Shown here one piece after another: positions 24,001-35,823 of a DNA stretch of 64,000 nucleotides. Source of the stretch: Eretmocerus hayati (lineage: Eukaryota; Arthropoda; Insecta; Hymenoptera; Aphelinidae); the NCBI GenBank assembly GCA_029851415.1, contig CM056742.1, positions 152,897,121 to 152,961,120 of the forward strand, in the 5' to 3' direction. Below the pieces are notes generated by a model. The model was given only the letters and a program-made list of their open reading frames with translations. It was not told the DNA's origin and did no database searches. Made by a program: the position numbers and the translations under genes. Each line of letters starts with the position of its first letter. Position 1 is the stretch's first letter.

Positions 24001-24587
24001 TATTATTGATGAGATCGTATGTGTTGTGCATTGGATGTTCTTATGATATGTGTGTGATGGTAAAATGACGAGTCATTCTCAGTTATCTGTACTCTGATGA
24101 ATGCATGCGACTTTGAAAGGCCCGAGGCGACTCGGTTATGTTACTTTCAGAGAGACGATCAATAATCGATTAGGGCATTGCTATTCCGTAATTATTCTTT
24201 TGCAGTTATATTTGTCATTCGCGTGCGTCAGGCCATAGTTGAAGTAGTATTTTCGAATTCCAATATCTGAGCACCAATTTATCGAGATTTGAATTAAAAG
24301 GGGAAAATTCTTGCGTGAATGGGTTCCACGTAGATTACTAATTCGACCAATTCGCTTGACCAATAACACACATTTTACAGTGTTTTCTTGACAAAAGTTG
24401 AGACAATCGTAAACATCAAACTCTGAATATTTCCCAAGGATTTGTGTACATACGTACAGTGCGTTGTATGATATGATGATAGGATGATCATCTCCTCATT
24501 CATCCTCCACACGATATCTTTTATCTAATTTCAAACTGATTAGCGCGGACCACGGCGCGGACGGATCAATATAATCTGTACCGTATA
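21098..24587. other. No gene recognised; one (GTG)n microsatellite
   Basis: AT-rich. A (GTG)n run lies at 22,293-22,317. The longest frame, 147 codons at 22,639-23,082 plus, has no recognisable domain, homogeneous AT-rich codons and no splice context, so it is left uncalled. Confidence 0.45.
22293..22317 (+). repeat. (GTG)n microsatellite
   Basis: About eight uninterrupted GTG triplets. Confidence 0.9.
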
Positions 24588-25766
24588 GAGGAGAGTGGAG
24601 CGAATTAGGACAGGGGCGAATTAGGACAAGCTGGATAGCTCGGTTGAGGGTGAATCTAGGCTTCCGCCGCGTGAAAACATTTCCAATACCATCACAGACA
24701 ATGATTTTTATCCCGATTAGACCTGCCAAAACGATACTGGGGGTCCTCGCTGACGCAGGGGTGCTTTTTGAGGGCCTCACGCGGTTTATTTTACAAATGC
24801 AACAGTTTACGTTGCTCCTCCGAAACTGGACGGACTCCATCGTCATCTGGGGGTCGAAAATTACACCACAAAACAAAGATTTTGAGCCATCGTGGGTCAA
24901 AATCGGCCCAGTTGAACTCAAGTAATCGCAATTTTACGAAAAAAACGCTTGGGGGCATATTAGGACAAACGGGATGGGGCGAATTAGGACAATGCTAAAT
25001 CCCATCTGAAATCAGTCGACTGGTCGCGTGTCCGTGTTTTTCGATGGTAATTGCTCGTATCGAGACGCGTATGCGTTTGTGCGAGTCTTTCGAACCGCGG
25101 GAGATTGAGGGTGAATTAGCTGATTGAAAATGGTTGAGAAAGTGAAGTTACGATGTCCAATGGCCGTCTTGGGAGTCAGTTTAGAGGTCAGAATACGAAT
25201 TTCCACTCTCGCATTCGCTGATATTGAGTTGATTGTCACACTCCATCATTCGGATCGTTGACTCAGGGCGAGTATGGGTATACCTCCGATATGAAGAAAA
25301 ACTAATGAAAGTCGACTCTTAGAAGCTACGAAACGAATGCTGATTGCTGAAAACGGTAGTGCACCAATGAAGCGCCTAATTCAATAATGTTCCAAAATGT
25401 CATGAAAATGGCCCGCTTGTTGAGGCTGTGGGCGGGTTTCCCTATTGATTTTGGGTTATTACCACGTGTTTTGGTGGGTAAATGCGACTCTAATAGGTAA
25501 GGAATATTGCAGTATACCTTAATTTTCAAAGGCTGTCCAAATTTGCTCCCAAAATTTGTCAAAAGTGCCCCCAATTGCGGGGCGAATTTGGACAAATTTT
25601 TTTTCTCAAACTTTAAAAAAAAGTATGAAAGACATGCCCTTGGGGTCTGAAATTTTTTTTACAATCTATTCAATAGTTGAACTTCAAAGTCCCATAGCGC
25701 GCCTATTCCCAAGTATCGCCAGATAGCCCCACTGCAAAACCTGTCCTAATTCGCCCCACTCTCCCC
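24588..25766 (+). mobile_element. 1.18-kb non-autonomous transposon, TA-flanked (copy 1)
   Basis: TA sits on both sides. The ends are inverted: GAGGAGAGTGGAGCGAATTA at the left and TAATTCGCCCCACTCTCCCC at the right, continuing GGACAGG / CCTGTCC. The same element occurs in opposite orientation at 31,280-32,515. The terminal motif GGGGCGAATTAGGACA also recurs inside (about 24,955-24,995 and 25,580). Frames of up to 141 codons exist and part of one is shared with the other copy, but no domain is recognisable and both copies are broken, so I call it non-coding. Confidence 0.82.
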
Positions 25767-26842
25767 TACATGTATCGAGGAACTACCTCAGAAGAGTACT
25801 TTCACGTGAATTGGCCATACTTACGTCAGATGTCCATTCCACTGGATTTCCTGATAACTCCTGGAAGGAGCTTCGAAAGAATCCGAGAAAGTTTAGGGAT
25901 TTCTTTGATCCTGAAGAACTACATTGGCACTAAAATTATCTTCCAAATGACTAATGCTTGAGAAAAAATCATTGAAAATTCAAGATTTTTGGCTATCCGG
26001 TCTTAATTCTTTTTACTACTCTTATCAGACTTATACTCATCAATACCTAACAAATACTTATAAAAGAATGTCAATCAGGGGCCACTAATTACCCCGCTTC
26101 AAGAATCCCACAAAAATAACCAATCAATTTCCGTCCAATTCCATTCCATCACAGAATACTCCACGTCAACTTTGCGAACGCTTACACGTTCCCGAACATC
26201 AGCACAAGAGCAACGCATCAAATCTCCAAAATCACCCAAAGTCTCAAAAATTCCAAATACAATCACATCAATACAGATTTTGGTTGTATTTCAAAATCCA
26301 TCAAGAAACTCGTTGCAATAGTAGCATCATACTACCGTGATGTATTATTTAGCAGGTCGACGAACCTCGCTTTTTGATACGCGTCCGCGTTCTATAGAAG
26401 GCCATAATACATAAGCAATCTCTTAAAAAAGAGAGTCAGAATAATAATCCTTTCGAAACAATCGAGCATAATAACAACATACACGTGTCTTTATAGTATA
26501 GCGTGCAATAATGCAACATCAGCTGATGTGTTCGTGCGAAAATAAGCAGAAGTCGGTATATAGAGGCTCCATCATCGTGAAAGAGTGCAATGGGATGAGA
26601 AATTCGTCACCTCGCTCAATTGCATCAGCTTTTGCAATAAGCAGAGCCACACTTTGTCTTTCACACTGTATTTCATTAGATTTTAAAACTTCAAATTGGG
26701 GCGAGATAATTTGTCTGTGATGCACTCGTCTTACATCTTTTAATTTACTGTATAAGCAACCAAAATTCACAGAAGCCTAATTTTGATGATGTTACATCTA
26801 TCGTGTTTTAGTCAACAATGCTGTAAAAAATCCGTAAGATGA
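25767..26842. other. No gene recognised
   Basis: AT-rich. Short frames only; nothing supported. Confidence 0.45.
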
Positions 26843-27573
26843 GTGTGCCTAATATGCCCCCACAATTTTTGTTTTGTCCATAGTCTCATTGGCACATCTC
26901 AATATTTTTTGACATGTTTCAGCTCATCCTGAAGCTTGATTCAAGACTTTCAAAATGATCTAAAATGCGTTCGATTCCAACGAATAAGAGACAAGCTATC
27001 TCATTTTTCGCAGAAATATATTTTTTTCTTGCGATCAAAAAAATTGTAATCTCAATTTGCCCCCACGCGGAAAAGAGGCCCATTCCCGTGAGATCGTGCG
27101 GATTTTCCATAAAATCAGAATATGTGAGCTCCCCAGACCTCCAAATAAGAAGACGTATTTTAGCTCATTTTGCAGCTTTGTTTACCACCTTTCAAATTTA
27201 CGGAGTCAAATTTATGTATTTTGATGGAATGGAGAACGAGTTTCAAAAAAGAGACTATTTGAGAAAATTGGGCGCACTGCAATTTCAAAATTCTGCAGGA
27301 AGCATCTATTAGTTGAGACAAAGACAAAAAAATGAGTTAAGGTATGTTGGCATCGATCACATCAGTTTTGTTCGGCATAGTTTCTACGGACTAACAAAAA
27401 AGAAGCCATAAAAGTACTGAATTTACCACTTTTTTTGTTCTAAGAAATGCGCGGGCTATTTGGAATCGGTCCAAAAAGTTTTTTTTCTAACGTAAGAAAC
27501 ATGATGAAAATGCGCGGCAAGTTCTGCGGGTGCGTATATTCGAGAACTTAAGTGGGTGCATATTAGGCATACC
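26843..27573. mobile_element. Inverted-repeat pair related to the GAATTAGGACA family
   Basis: GTGTGCCTAATATGCCCCCA at the left is inverted at the right as GTGGGTGCATATTAGGCATA. The motif resembles the ends of the 24.6-kb element, but it points the other way (reading inside-out), so these could be inner rather than outer ends. A 115-codon frame inside has no domain. Confidence 0.4.
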
Positions 27574-29219
27574 TACAACTTATTTTGCAAGCGAATTAAG
27601 ATGTTGATCTCACGCAAAATGCAGATTTGGCTTCTGTAAGCTTGCAGTAATCCAATTTTGTTTTGATCGCCAACTCGTGCCAGAATTCAAACTCTGTGTC
27701 AATATGTATTCACACGCGGTTCCGATCGAATTTATTTAAAAAGTAAACATAATTTTTGGAAATCTCTTGTTTTTCTTGATAAAACAGTCTAATTTCATTC
27801 ATCATACGATGTTTACCCAACTGCGCACTTCAAAAGAAACCCGCTCGATATGTTTCGAATTTTATCCAGAACTTATTTTCCATTTCCAAACTCAATTACT
27901 CAAAAATCAGCTATCTATATATGCAAACAACGATGATTTAGCATCGAATAATCATCTGCAAAGATTCATCAGCGTTGTTCTTCAAATATTTTCCCAAGCG
28001 AGATCCAAATTCATCAATCTTAGCTTTCAAATAAATTATAACTTCATTCAAATCCGAGTGAGCATCTATCACGACTAATTACCGCTAAAATTAACGCTAT
28101 ACATCATTTGAGAAAAGATTAACGGAATTCCCATCCATCATATCTATTTCTAAAGTTGTCAACTCTGTCAATTTTCTCATTACCTATATATCATAATTAG
28201 CAAACTCATAAATTTCAAGACCACATTCCGGAATAACCGTAACATTGCGCATGCGTCAAAGCTCTATACACTTTCTCCGCGCGGAATTTCAAATCACAAA
28301 TTCAACCCTCGTTCCGCTCCCACACAAAATATGATATATGATTCTCTCATAAGTGTGTACGAATCAGAAAGTGTCAGGCAAAAGTCAATCTCGATTCACA
28401 CGTCAGACATCAATATTAATACGTTCATCGGATCACGTCTGATGGTGCGTAAAAGTATCGGCGTAAGAATCGCGGTAAGAATAATTAGAAGGTACATACA
28501 TTCGTCGTAGATCACATATGGATATATTAACATGTAAGCTCATAGGATATCCGTTGCAAGAGGACGTTTGGACTCTATATGCGAAAGTGCCTACTGCGGG
28601 GTATTGAATCATCTCTTATATGCATGGACGTGATGTCGTACGAACGTGTAGACAAGTCTGATGGCCGGATACGCGTGTGAGTATGCGTTATTATTACAGA
28701 TGCAAGATTGACATCGAGATGTAATGTATAATGGCATACGGGTGAGACTAATCATTGCGGGTGACTCTTTGTCTAGACGTGTATCTAAAGACTTTTCATA
28801 TCGTATGATAGTCTATATCTGAGAAAGGGATGATGAATTCGTCACCTACTTTGAATAGATATCATTTTGAGATTTTTTTATTCAAAGCTGAAATTACTAA
28901 TTGATTGCTGAAATTATATTAAGGCATGCCATATCTGCATTTTGTTGGCTGGTGGCTACAGAAGTTGGAGCTTCAAAACAAGAATCAAAAATGCCTGCTT
29001 TGAAAATCCAAAAAATTAAAATTCCATGGTCATACTTCGGTGATTCTGGGTAAAAGTTGATGTTGGGTCATACTTTTACCAAAAATCAATCGATTGACTG
29101 ACTTGAAATGAATTTCTAACCCTTAGTTATCCACGTAAATTTTGCTTACATTTCAGCCTACGTGGAATTATTTCAAGTTATTATTTTGTTGATATTGTTG
29201 AAAATAGTATATATCCGTA
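27574..29219. other. No gene or repeat recognised
   Basis: AT-rich sequence. The 103-codon frame at 27,767-28,078 has no recognisable domain. Confidence 0.45.
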
Positions 29220-29336
29220 GTATCCGTACTGAGCACGTTAGCCCATTTTGGGCACTAGAACGAGTTGTCTCTCGAGCAAAGCGAGACAAACATGTCCTCC
29301 AGTGCCCAAAATGCGCTTGCAAGCGAAGTGCGGATG
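29220..29336. repeat. Imperfect 117-nt hairpin (palindromic repeat)
   Basis: Outer arms ATCCGTACT / AGTGCGGAT, middle arms CATTTTGGGCACT / AGTGCCCAAAATG (13 bp, perfect) and inner arms TTGTCTC / GAGACAA surround a loop CGAGCAAAGC. It could be a tiny foldback element or a hairpin RNA precursor. There is no evidence of expression. Confidence 0.65.
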
Positions 29337-29393
29337 TATCTTTTTCATTTCTAGAACCTCGTCTAGAACTCTAAAATCGCATTAGAACGCGGC

Positions 29394-29570
29394 ATTTTTA
29401 GGTTAGAGTAATGAAAAAAAAATTCTGTGGATTGAACTTTGAAGCTCCACAAGATAAAATCACGCGTAGATCTCGAATCCTGAACAAGGAACTTCGGATT
29501 TCAGATGTGATTGAATGTGGGTAATTGTGGGTTGAATCAACTTCATTTTGTGATACTCTAACCTAAAAAT
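29394..29570. mobile_element. 177-bp MITE with perfect 17-bp TIRs
   Basis: ATTTTTAGGTTAGAGTA at the left and TACTCTAACCTAAAAAT at the right are exact reverse complements. The interior is AT-rich and non-coding. No obvious target duplication. Confidence 0.8.
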
Positions 29571-29640
29571 CGCAATTCTCAAAATTATTTTAGGACTCGA
29601 TACTAGATAGTACATTTATGATTAACACTTGTGGGTATTA

Positions 29641-29700
29641 GGGTGTGTCCACAAATAGCGCAGCGAACGACGCATTTGTGTGCGAAGTACACACTTACAC
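29641..29700 (+). mobile_element. Left end of a Harbinger-like MITE (partial)
   Basis: It begins GGGTGTGTCCACAAATAGCG right after TTA (29,638-29,640). The same terminus is seen at 33,592 and 57,653. I find no matching right end within the next kilobase, so this copy is truncated or interrupted by the dispersed repeat that follows. Confidence 0.6.
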
Positions 29701-29789
29701 AGAGAGTATCGAATGAGGATACAAGAGTGTAAAAACTATTTTCTTGCATCAGAGCGATGGGTTTCCGACCCGAGCCGTTGGAGAAGATT

Positions 29790-30105
29790 GCCGTCATCAC
29801 GAGGATGCGAAATAATACATCGCGCACCGAGTTTATGGAGTTGTTTCTCATTTCTGGGCGATTGGTTTTCGGCCTGAGCCGCAAGCGAGGGTCAAAATAA
29901 TCGCTCGGAGACGGGGAAGCTCATGAGCGAGACGCGAACACTATTTTTTTTGCAAATTTTATAAGCACCCGAACATCGGGAAATTGCCAAAAAGATAGGG
30001 TTCACGCCCGTGTATCAAACTATACTTTTTGATAAACTGTGATTAAAATAAAACTGTGCACAAAGTACACTTTTACGCACAGTGTATCAAAAAGTATATC
30101 ATTCT
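29790..30105 (+). repeat. Dispersed repeat, copy 1
   Basis: Shares with 55,140-55,490 the ordered words CCGAGTTTATGGAGTTGT, GGCCTGAGCCGCA, GAACATCGG-type sequence and the CCC(C)ATAA/TCATGAGCGAG-CGCGA stretch, at roughly 75% by eye. The end is a stem: TATACTTTTTGATAAACTGTG pairs with CACAGTGTATCAAAAAGTAT. Confidence 0.65.
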
Positions 30106-31279
30106 TCTTATATTTCGGCATTCCTTAATTGAAAAAAAAGATATTGAAAACCGATCAATCACTCGCTGAAAACAGAAACTCTCACAATAAAAATTATACA
30201 CATACGTGTACGTATCTAAAGCCTTGTTAGAGAGATAAGCTCGTAAAGTCATCGTCTCACCATCTGTTTGCCTAATAAATTCTAAAGGTGTCGGACCAGG
30301 TGAAAACCATATGGCACGATTATATAGATATACATATGTTTAGCATCAGTCTACTTGCGTAAGCAAATTTATGCCACAAATACCAGGCCGATGAGCAACC
30401 GTTAGAATTTCTGCACTCATTATTACTTTTCCCTGTTCTGGTAATCAACACTGATGGTATTGTCATTCGACTTGAAATTCGTTGCGATGTTATCTGTACT
30501 AGTTATTATAACTTATATTGGCGTCATATTCTGGTTTTCATGAATATTTTCCTACACAAGTATGTCAATGGTTATGGATTCCACATTCTTACCACAGGTT
30601 TTAATTTGCTCCGTTTATTTGTTCCGATAAAATTCTTTCTGCGATCGTAAAATGTCATAAAATTGTATTTCAGAGTTTTAGAATAAGAAAGTAGAGTAAC
30701 AAGTACATACATCAGGCACGTGAAACATTCTGAGAAGTGTCGAAGATCTTGACGTTTTAATTGGCAATCTACACATAAGACACTTATCAAAATAATATTT
30801 GTATGTTTCTTTAATATTACAAAATTAATTGGACGATCTACTTCTTTGTATCATATGTATGACGCACTGAATGAATTTGCGTTTTTCAACTTTGAATACT
30901 AAAGAGTTAAATGTGACTAGTTTTAACACTATCGAGAGTGTGTACTAGCACGAACCATTTCATGAACGAGTGCTGGGGTGATTTTTAAGTTTCGAATCGT
31001 AAATTCCTTCTTATAAAAGAAAGATACGAACGATACTTGAATACACTTGAATACAACACCTGAAAGTCGTTACACGTTACAGATCGAAATACTGAGGAAC
31101 ACGTTGGGAGAAGAACTCTTGACCTAGATTTGGTTTTTTGATCCGGTTTCAAATAATCACCAGTATGATAATTGATTTTGAGCCTTCTTCAATGCCATTC
31201 ACTGACTTATAGCCATTTAAACGCTTTGAGAATATAATAGCAGTATATTCATGAAAGAATTTATTTCACTATACATATA
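30106..31279. other. No gene recognised
   Basis: AT-rich with only short frames. Nothing supported. Confidence 0.45.
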
Positions 31280-32515
31280 GGGAAGAGTGGGGGAAAATTG
31301 GACGGATTTTGCAGTGGGGCTATCTGACGATACTTGGGGATAGGCGCGCTATGAGACTTTGAAGTTCAACTATTGAATAGATTGTAAAAAAAATTTCAGA
31401 CCCCAAGGGCATGTCTTTCATACTCTTCCTTAAAGTTTCAGAAAAAAAATCTGTCCTAATTCGCCCCGCGTTTGGGGTCACTTAAGAACAGTTTTGGGGA
31501 CAAATTAGGACAGCCTTTCAAAATAGAGGTATACTGCAATATTCCTTACCTATTAGAGTCGCATTTACCCACCAAAACATGTGGTAATAATCCAAAATCA
31601 ATAGGGGAACCCGTCCGCGACTTCTACATCCTCCCATAGCTTCAGCAAGCGAGGCATTCTTATGTCATTTTGGAAAATTATTGAAATAGACGCTTTATTG
31701 GTGCACTACCGTCTTAAGCAATCAGCAATCGACTCGCGGCTTCTGAGAATCGACTTTCATTAGTTTTTCTTCAATTTGGAGGTGCCCATACTCGCCCTAA
31801 CTCAACGATCCAAATGGTAGAGTGCAACAATCAACCCAATATCAGCGAATACGAGAGTGAAAATGCGAAAATCGAGCACTATTTTCGAACACGTAGAAAG
31901 CGACTTCTGACCTCTAATCTGACTCCTAAGACGACCATTGGACATCGTAATTTCATTTTCTCACCCATTTTCAATAGCCTGACTCACCCTCAACCTCCCG
32001 CGCTTCGAAAAAATTGCCCAAACGCATACGCGCCTCGATATGAGCAATAATTATCGAAAAACACGAGCACGCGATCGGTCGACCGATTTTAAATGGGATT
32101 TAGCATTGTCCGAATTCGCCCCCACCAATTCGTCCCAAAAATGCCCCCAGGCGTTTTTTTCGCAAAATTGCGATAACTTGGGTTCAAGTGAACCGATTTT
32201 GACCCACGTCGGCTCAAAATCTTCGTTTTGTAACCTAGTTTTCGACCACCAAATGGCGATTACGCTCGTCCACTTTTGCAGAAGTAGCGTGAATTCTTGC
32301 ATTTGGAAAATAAACCGTGTGAGGCCCTTGAAAAGCACCCCTATGTCAGATTAGAGTCCCAGTATCGTTTTGGGAGGTCCAGCCGCGATGAAAACCATTG
32401 TCTGTGATAGTATTAAAAAAAAAATTTGCGCGGTGAAAGCCTAGACTGGCCTCCGACCGAGCTATCTCACTTATTATCCAATTTTGCCCCCGTCCAATTT
32501 TGCCCCACACTCCTC
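31280..32515 (-). mobile_element. 1.24-kb non-autonomous transposon, TA-flanked (copy 2)
   Basis: TA on both sides. Ends GGGAAGAGTGGGGGAAAATT and AATTTTGCCCCACACTCCTC are inverted. It is the reverse-oriented relative of 24,588-25,766: TTTTGCAGTGGGGCTATCTG here equals the complement of the right end of copy 1. The termini read AAAATTGGAC where copy 1 has GAATTAGGAC, while the older motif survives inside (CTAATTCGCCCC near 31,455, ACAAATTAGGACAGCC near 31,500). The two copies may therefore belong to two subfamilies. Confidence 0.82.
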
Positions 32516-33333
32516 TATACTTAATCTAGCGTCTTGTAATTTATTATCCTGACTTTTTACAGCAGAATGAATCGCATATACCACATAAAGGTGAATGCTT
32601 TGAGGGAAGTGAGTGTGAAATTTGGAGTTCTGTGTCATGTATTTCCAAATAAACAAGAAATTGTTTGAAATCGTGTGATTCTAGGGCTCATTCCAGTGGA
32701 AAAAGGCTGACGAGTTTTTAATCCTCAAATAACACTGTGTGCTTTTTGGCACATCTGAATCTCATTCCCCTGCAAAATCTACACAGAAATGTCAAAGAAA
32801 CATTGAATTTACTTTCTATAAGTTTGACCCTAGAATACTACAAGAGTCGAAGTTACAACTTACTACCTCACTCAAATGGTTGTTCAAGATTCTCAAATAT
32901 ATTACTGTGTTAATTAAGGGTTGACCTGTATAAAACAGGCAACAAATCCCTAAATTTTTTGAAATTGTAAAAATATAGAGTGACATGGTGAAAGGAAGAA
33001 AGAAAGAAAAACAAATCGCGGTGAACGCGTAAGACGAATATCATACCGCCTTACACGGCAAGAAAGCATGAGATAAGTACATCGTATTACTAACTCTGCG
33101 GTCGATCCTAATAAGGCATCATGATTCCCGAATCTGGATCTCCCTCGTGCTTTAAATCTACAGAAAATTCGCTTTGCATCGATGTTGGCGGTTGTTCTTG
33201 TGGCTAACATACATCACCAAGCACCGCACTCTCTCGATCCTGTATATTATATACTTCAAATAACACAACAACGAGGGCAAAGTATAGCTTAACCACAAGG
33301 ATCGATTCGACGATCGCTAGCATTATACTCTTT
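32516..33333. other. No gene recognised
   Basis: AT-rich. Nothing supported. Confidence 0.45.
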
Positions 33334-33592
33334 CGGTGTATCCATAAATAGCGCAGCGCACGGCACATATAGTGCAACTCATGTCACACTTACTGGCGCT
33401 CACTTCACCGGCCTACGCTTCCCATGCCTCAAAACTTTTTGAGGTTGATCAAATTTCTATAATTTTGCCATAATCACATGCATCAAAAAGTTGTGATGCA
33501 TTTAATAAGCCGGCTCAATAAGCGCTAGCGCGTTTGCCATGAGCAGCGCCATGCGCGCCGTGTGCTGCGCTATGCTATTTGTGGACACACCC
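33334..33592. mobile_element. 259-bp Harbinger-like MITE
   Basis: The right end GCTATTTGTGGACACACCC is followed by TTA. The left end CGGTGTATCCATAAATAGCG is preceded by TTT (one change from TTA). Inverted similarity extends about 35 bp inward (GCGCAGC...CGGC). A 3-bp TWA duplication with GGG-starting TIRs is typical of PIF/Harbinger. The assignment rests on that alone. Confidence 0.75.
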
Positions 33593-34457
33593 TTATATAG
33601 AAGAAGAGCCAAGGAGTAAAAGCTCATTCGGCACAATTAGGCACTGCAGAGAGAATATATCGTATCCTACCAGTTGTACTGCATATAATGCACGCAAATC
33701 TTGCGGTAATTTTCTACATAGGTATACTTTTACCAAGTCTGATTTTTTGTCCTCTGAGGAGGATATCAAAAGCAAAAATTGTATTGGTCTCGGGAATGAC
33801 CGCAATCACACGTGGGCCACTCTTAAATCTAAACAGGTATATAGGTGTACTCAACATGCCCTTGATGGTCCACTTAAATAATTTTCAACGTACTTGATGG
33901 CATTTTGGAGCTCGTTCCAAAACCTTTGTAATGAGCCATGGTGAGTTCGATTTCAACCATCCAGAGCTAAGTTTTTGCGACTTCACGATAGAGTGCATCC
34001 AACATGATGAACACGTTCTGAGTGGTGACAAAAGTTGTATTCCATACCTTTAATTTGAAATGACAATATAGGGGCATATTGGGTACACTCCAATGTTGGC
34101 CTTGATGTATTACATCCGATCTCTCATTTTGCGCATAAAATTTCACCAAATCTAAGTTTTGCGCTGCCGAAGAACGAATTTTAATTCTATTTCATTTAGG
34201 AGGTTCAGAAAAAAAGAATCGAATGGGCTAAAGTACGTTGAGATTGGTCGAACCAAACATTTTTGACACCGGCTTTACTAAATGTAATTTCGTTTGCGAT
34301 TTTTCAAGTATGCAAACACGAAAAATGCAAAAACTTGCTTCATATTTTGTGGGAAACGCTTGAATAACCATCTGGGGTCGGTCCACATATTCTAACATAA
34401 CGAACGAAAAATTATTTGCGAGAAGGTCAAGGCGTGCCCTTTTCTGACATTGGAATA
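33593..34457. other. No gene recognised
   Basis: Short frames only (up to 100 codons). Nothing supported. Confidence 0.45.
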
Positions 34458-35823
34458 TGAGTAATTCCGCGCGAAAGCGGACCACAAATTGCAGACATAT
34501 CTCAGATTGTTTTTCCACTATTCTTAATCGATTCTATGGTCCAAAAAATGGACTTTTCACTCTCCATGGGGTCCAAAAAAAATTTTTTGTTTCCATGGGG
34601 AATATCTTTGTGATAGTGTTTTTAGGAAAAGATACCAATCTTTTTCCAGTAAAATGGGTGTAGTTCCGAATTAAGGTAAGATACGACCACGCAAATAGAG
34701 GCATTCGAAAGGTCTTCCGAAAATCTATCGAAATATGTTTTGGAAAATTTTTTTGAGGCTACGGACGCCCCCTATGAGCAAAAAGGTGAAAAACAGAGAA
34801 AATTCGATTCCTCAAAAACTCAATTTTTTAAAAATCTGAAAATCCATATTTTGATGTAAAATTGCGTGTTCTTCTAGAAAAAAGTGGTCCCGATCTGTGT
34901 TTTTGGGTTCTACGCTGTTGTTTTTTACGTTTTATCAATATTCTCAGCCTTTTCGGTTGAAGAATGAATTTTTCTGCGCATGCGCAGGAATTTAGACTGC
35001 TGAAACAATTTTTATTAAAAAGTCGAGGAAATTTCCTTCAAAATGACTACCTGGCGAAGTCAATTCAATGTACTAGGCCCAAAGTTACATCGCATTAATG
35101 ATCAAGCATCCTCAAGAGGGGTAAATGCAGATCTTGCACAAATTTTCCATTAGTATCGTGACTCGAGTAGAAGTGTCATCATTCTTTAGACCTTCTAACA
35201 TTGGGCCCAGTACATCGAATCGACTTCGCCAGGTGGTCATTTTGAAGGAAATTTTCTCAACTTTTTAATAAGAAAGGTTTCAGCAGTCTAAATTCCTGTG
35301 CATGCGCAGAAAGATCCATTCTTCAACCGAAAAGGCTGAGAATATTGATAAAACGTAGAAAAAACAGCGTAGAACCCAAAAACACAGATCGGGACTACTT
35401 TTTTCTAGAAGAACACGCAATTTTACATCAAAATATGGATTTTGAGATTTTCAAAAAATTGGGTTTTTGGGGAATCGAATTTTTTCTGTTTTTCACCTTT
35501 TTGCTCATAGGGGGCCGTAGCCTCAAAAAATTTTTTTCCAAAACATATTTCGATAGATTTTTGGAAGACCTTTCGAATGCTACTATTTGCGTGGTCGTAT
35601 CTTACCTTAAGTTGGAACTACACCCATTTTACTGAAAAAAGATTGGTATTTTTTCTTAAAAACACTATTACAAAGATATTCCCCATGGAAACAAAAAATT
35701 TTTTTTGGACCCCATAGAGAGTGAAAAGTCCATTTTTTGGACCATAGAATCGATTAAGAATAGTGGAAAAACAATCTGAGATATGTCTGCAATTCGTGGT
35801 CCGTTTTCGCGCGGAATTACTCA
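34458..35823. mobile_element. Long-hairpin element P1, 1.37 kb
   Basis: TA-flanked. The left arm (34,458 to about 35,090) and right arm (about 35,190 to 35,823) are near-identical reverse complements of about 630 bp, around a central part of about 100 bp. Ends read TGAGTAATTCCGCGCGAAAG and its complement. The 68- and 73-codon frames that look alike at the two ends are the same arm sequence read twice. No transposase. Each arm has a TGCGCATGCGCA-type palindrome. A second, diverged member lies at 37,300-39,105. Confidence 0.9.

Noticed and set aside
24496..24921. 141-codon minus frame with partial similarity to the frame at 32,040-32,354
   Set aside because: The shared part is the body of a non-autonomous transposon, neither copy is full-length and no domain is visible.
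34457..34663. Duplicate 68/73-codon frames at 34,457 and 35,618 as paralogous small genes
   Set aside because: They are the same hairpin arm read from both ends of P1.
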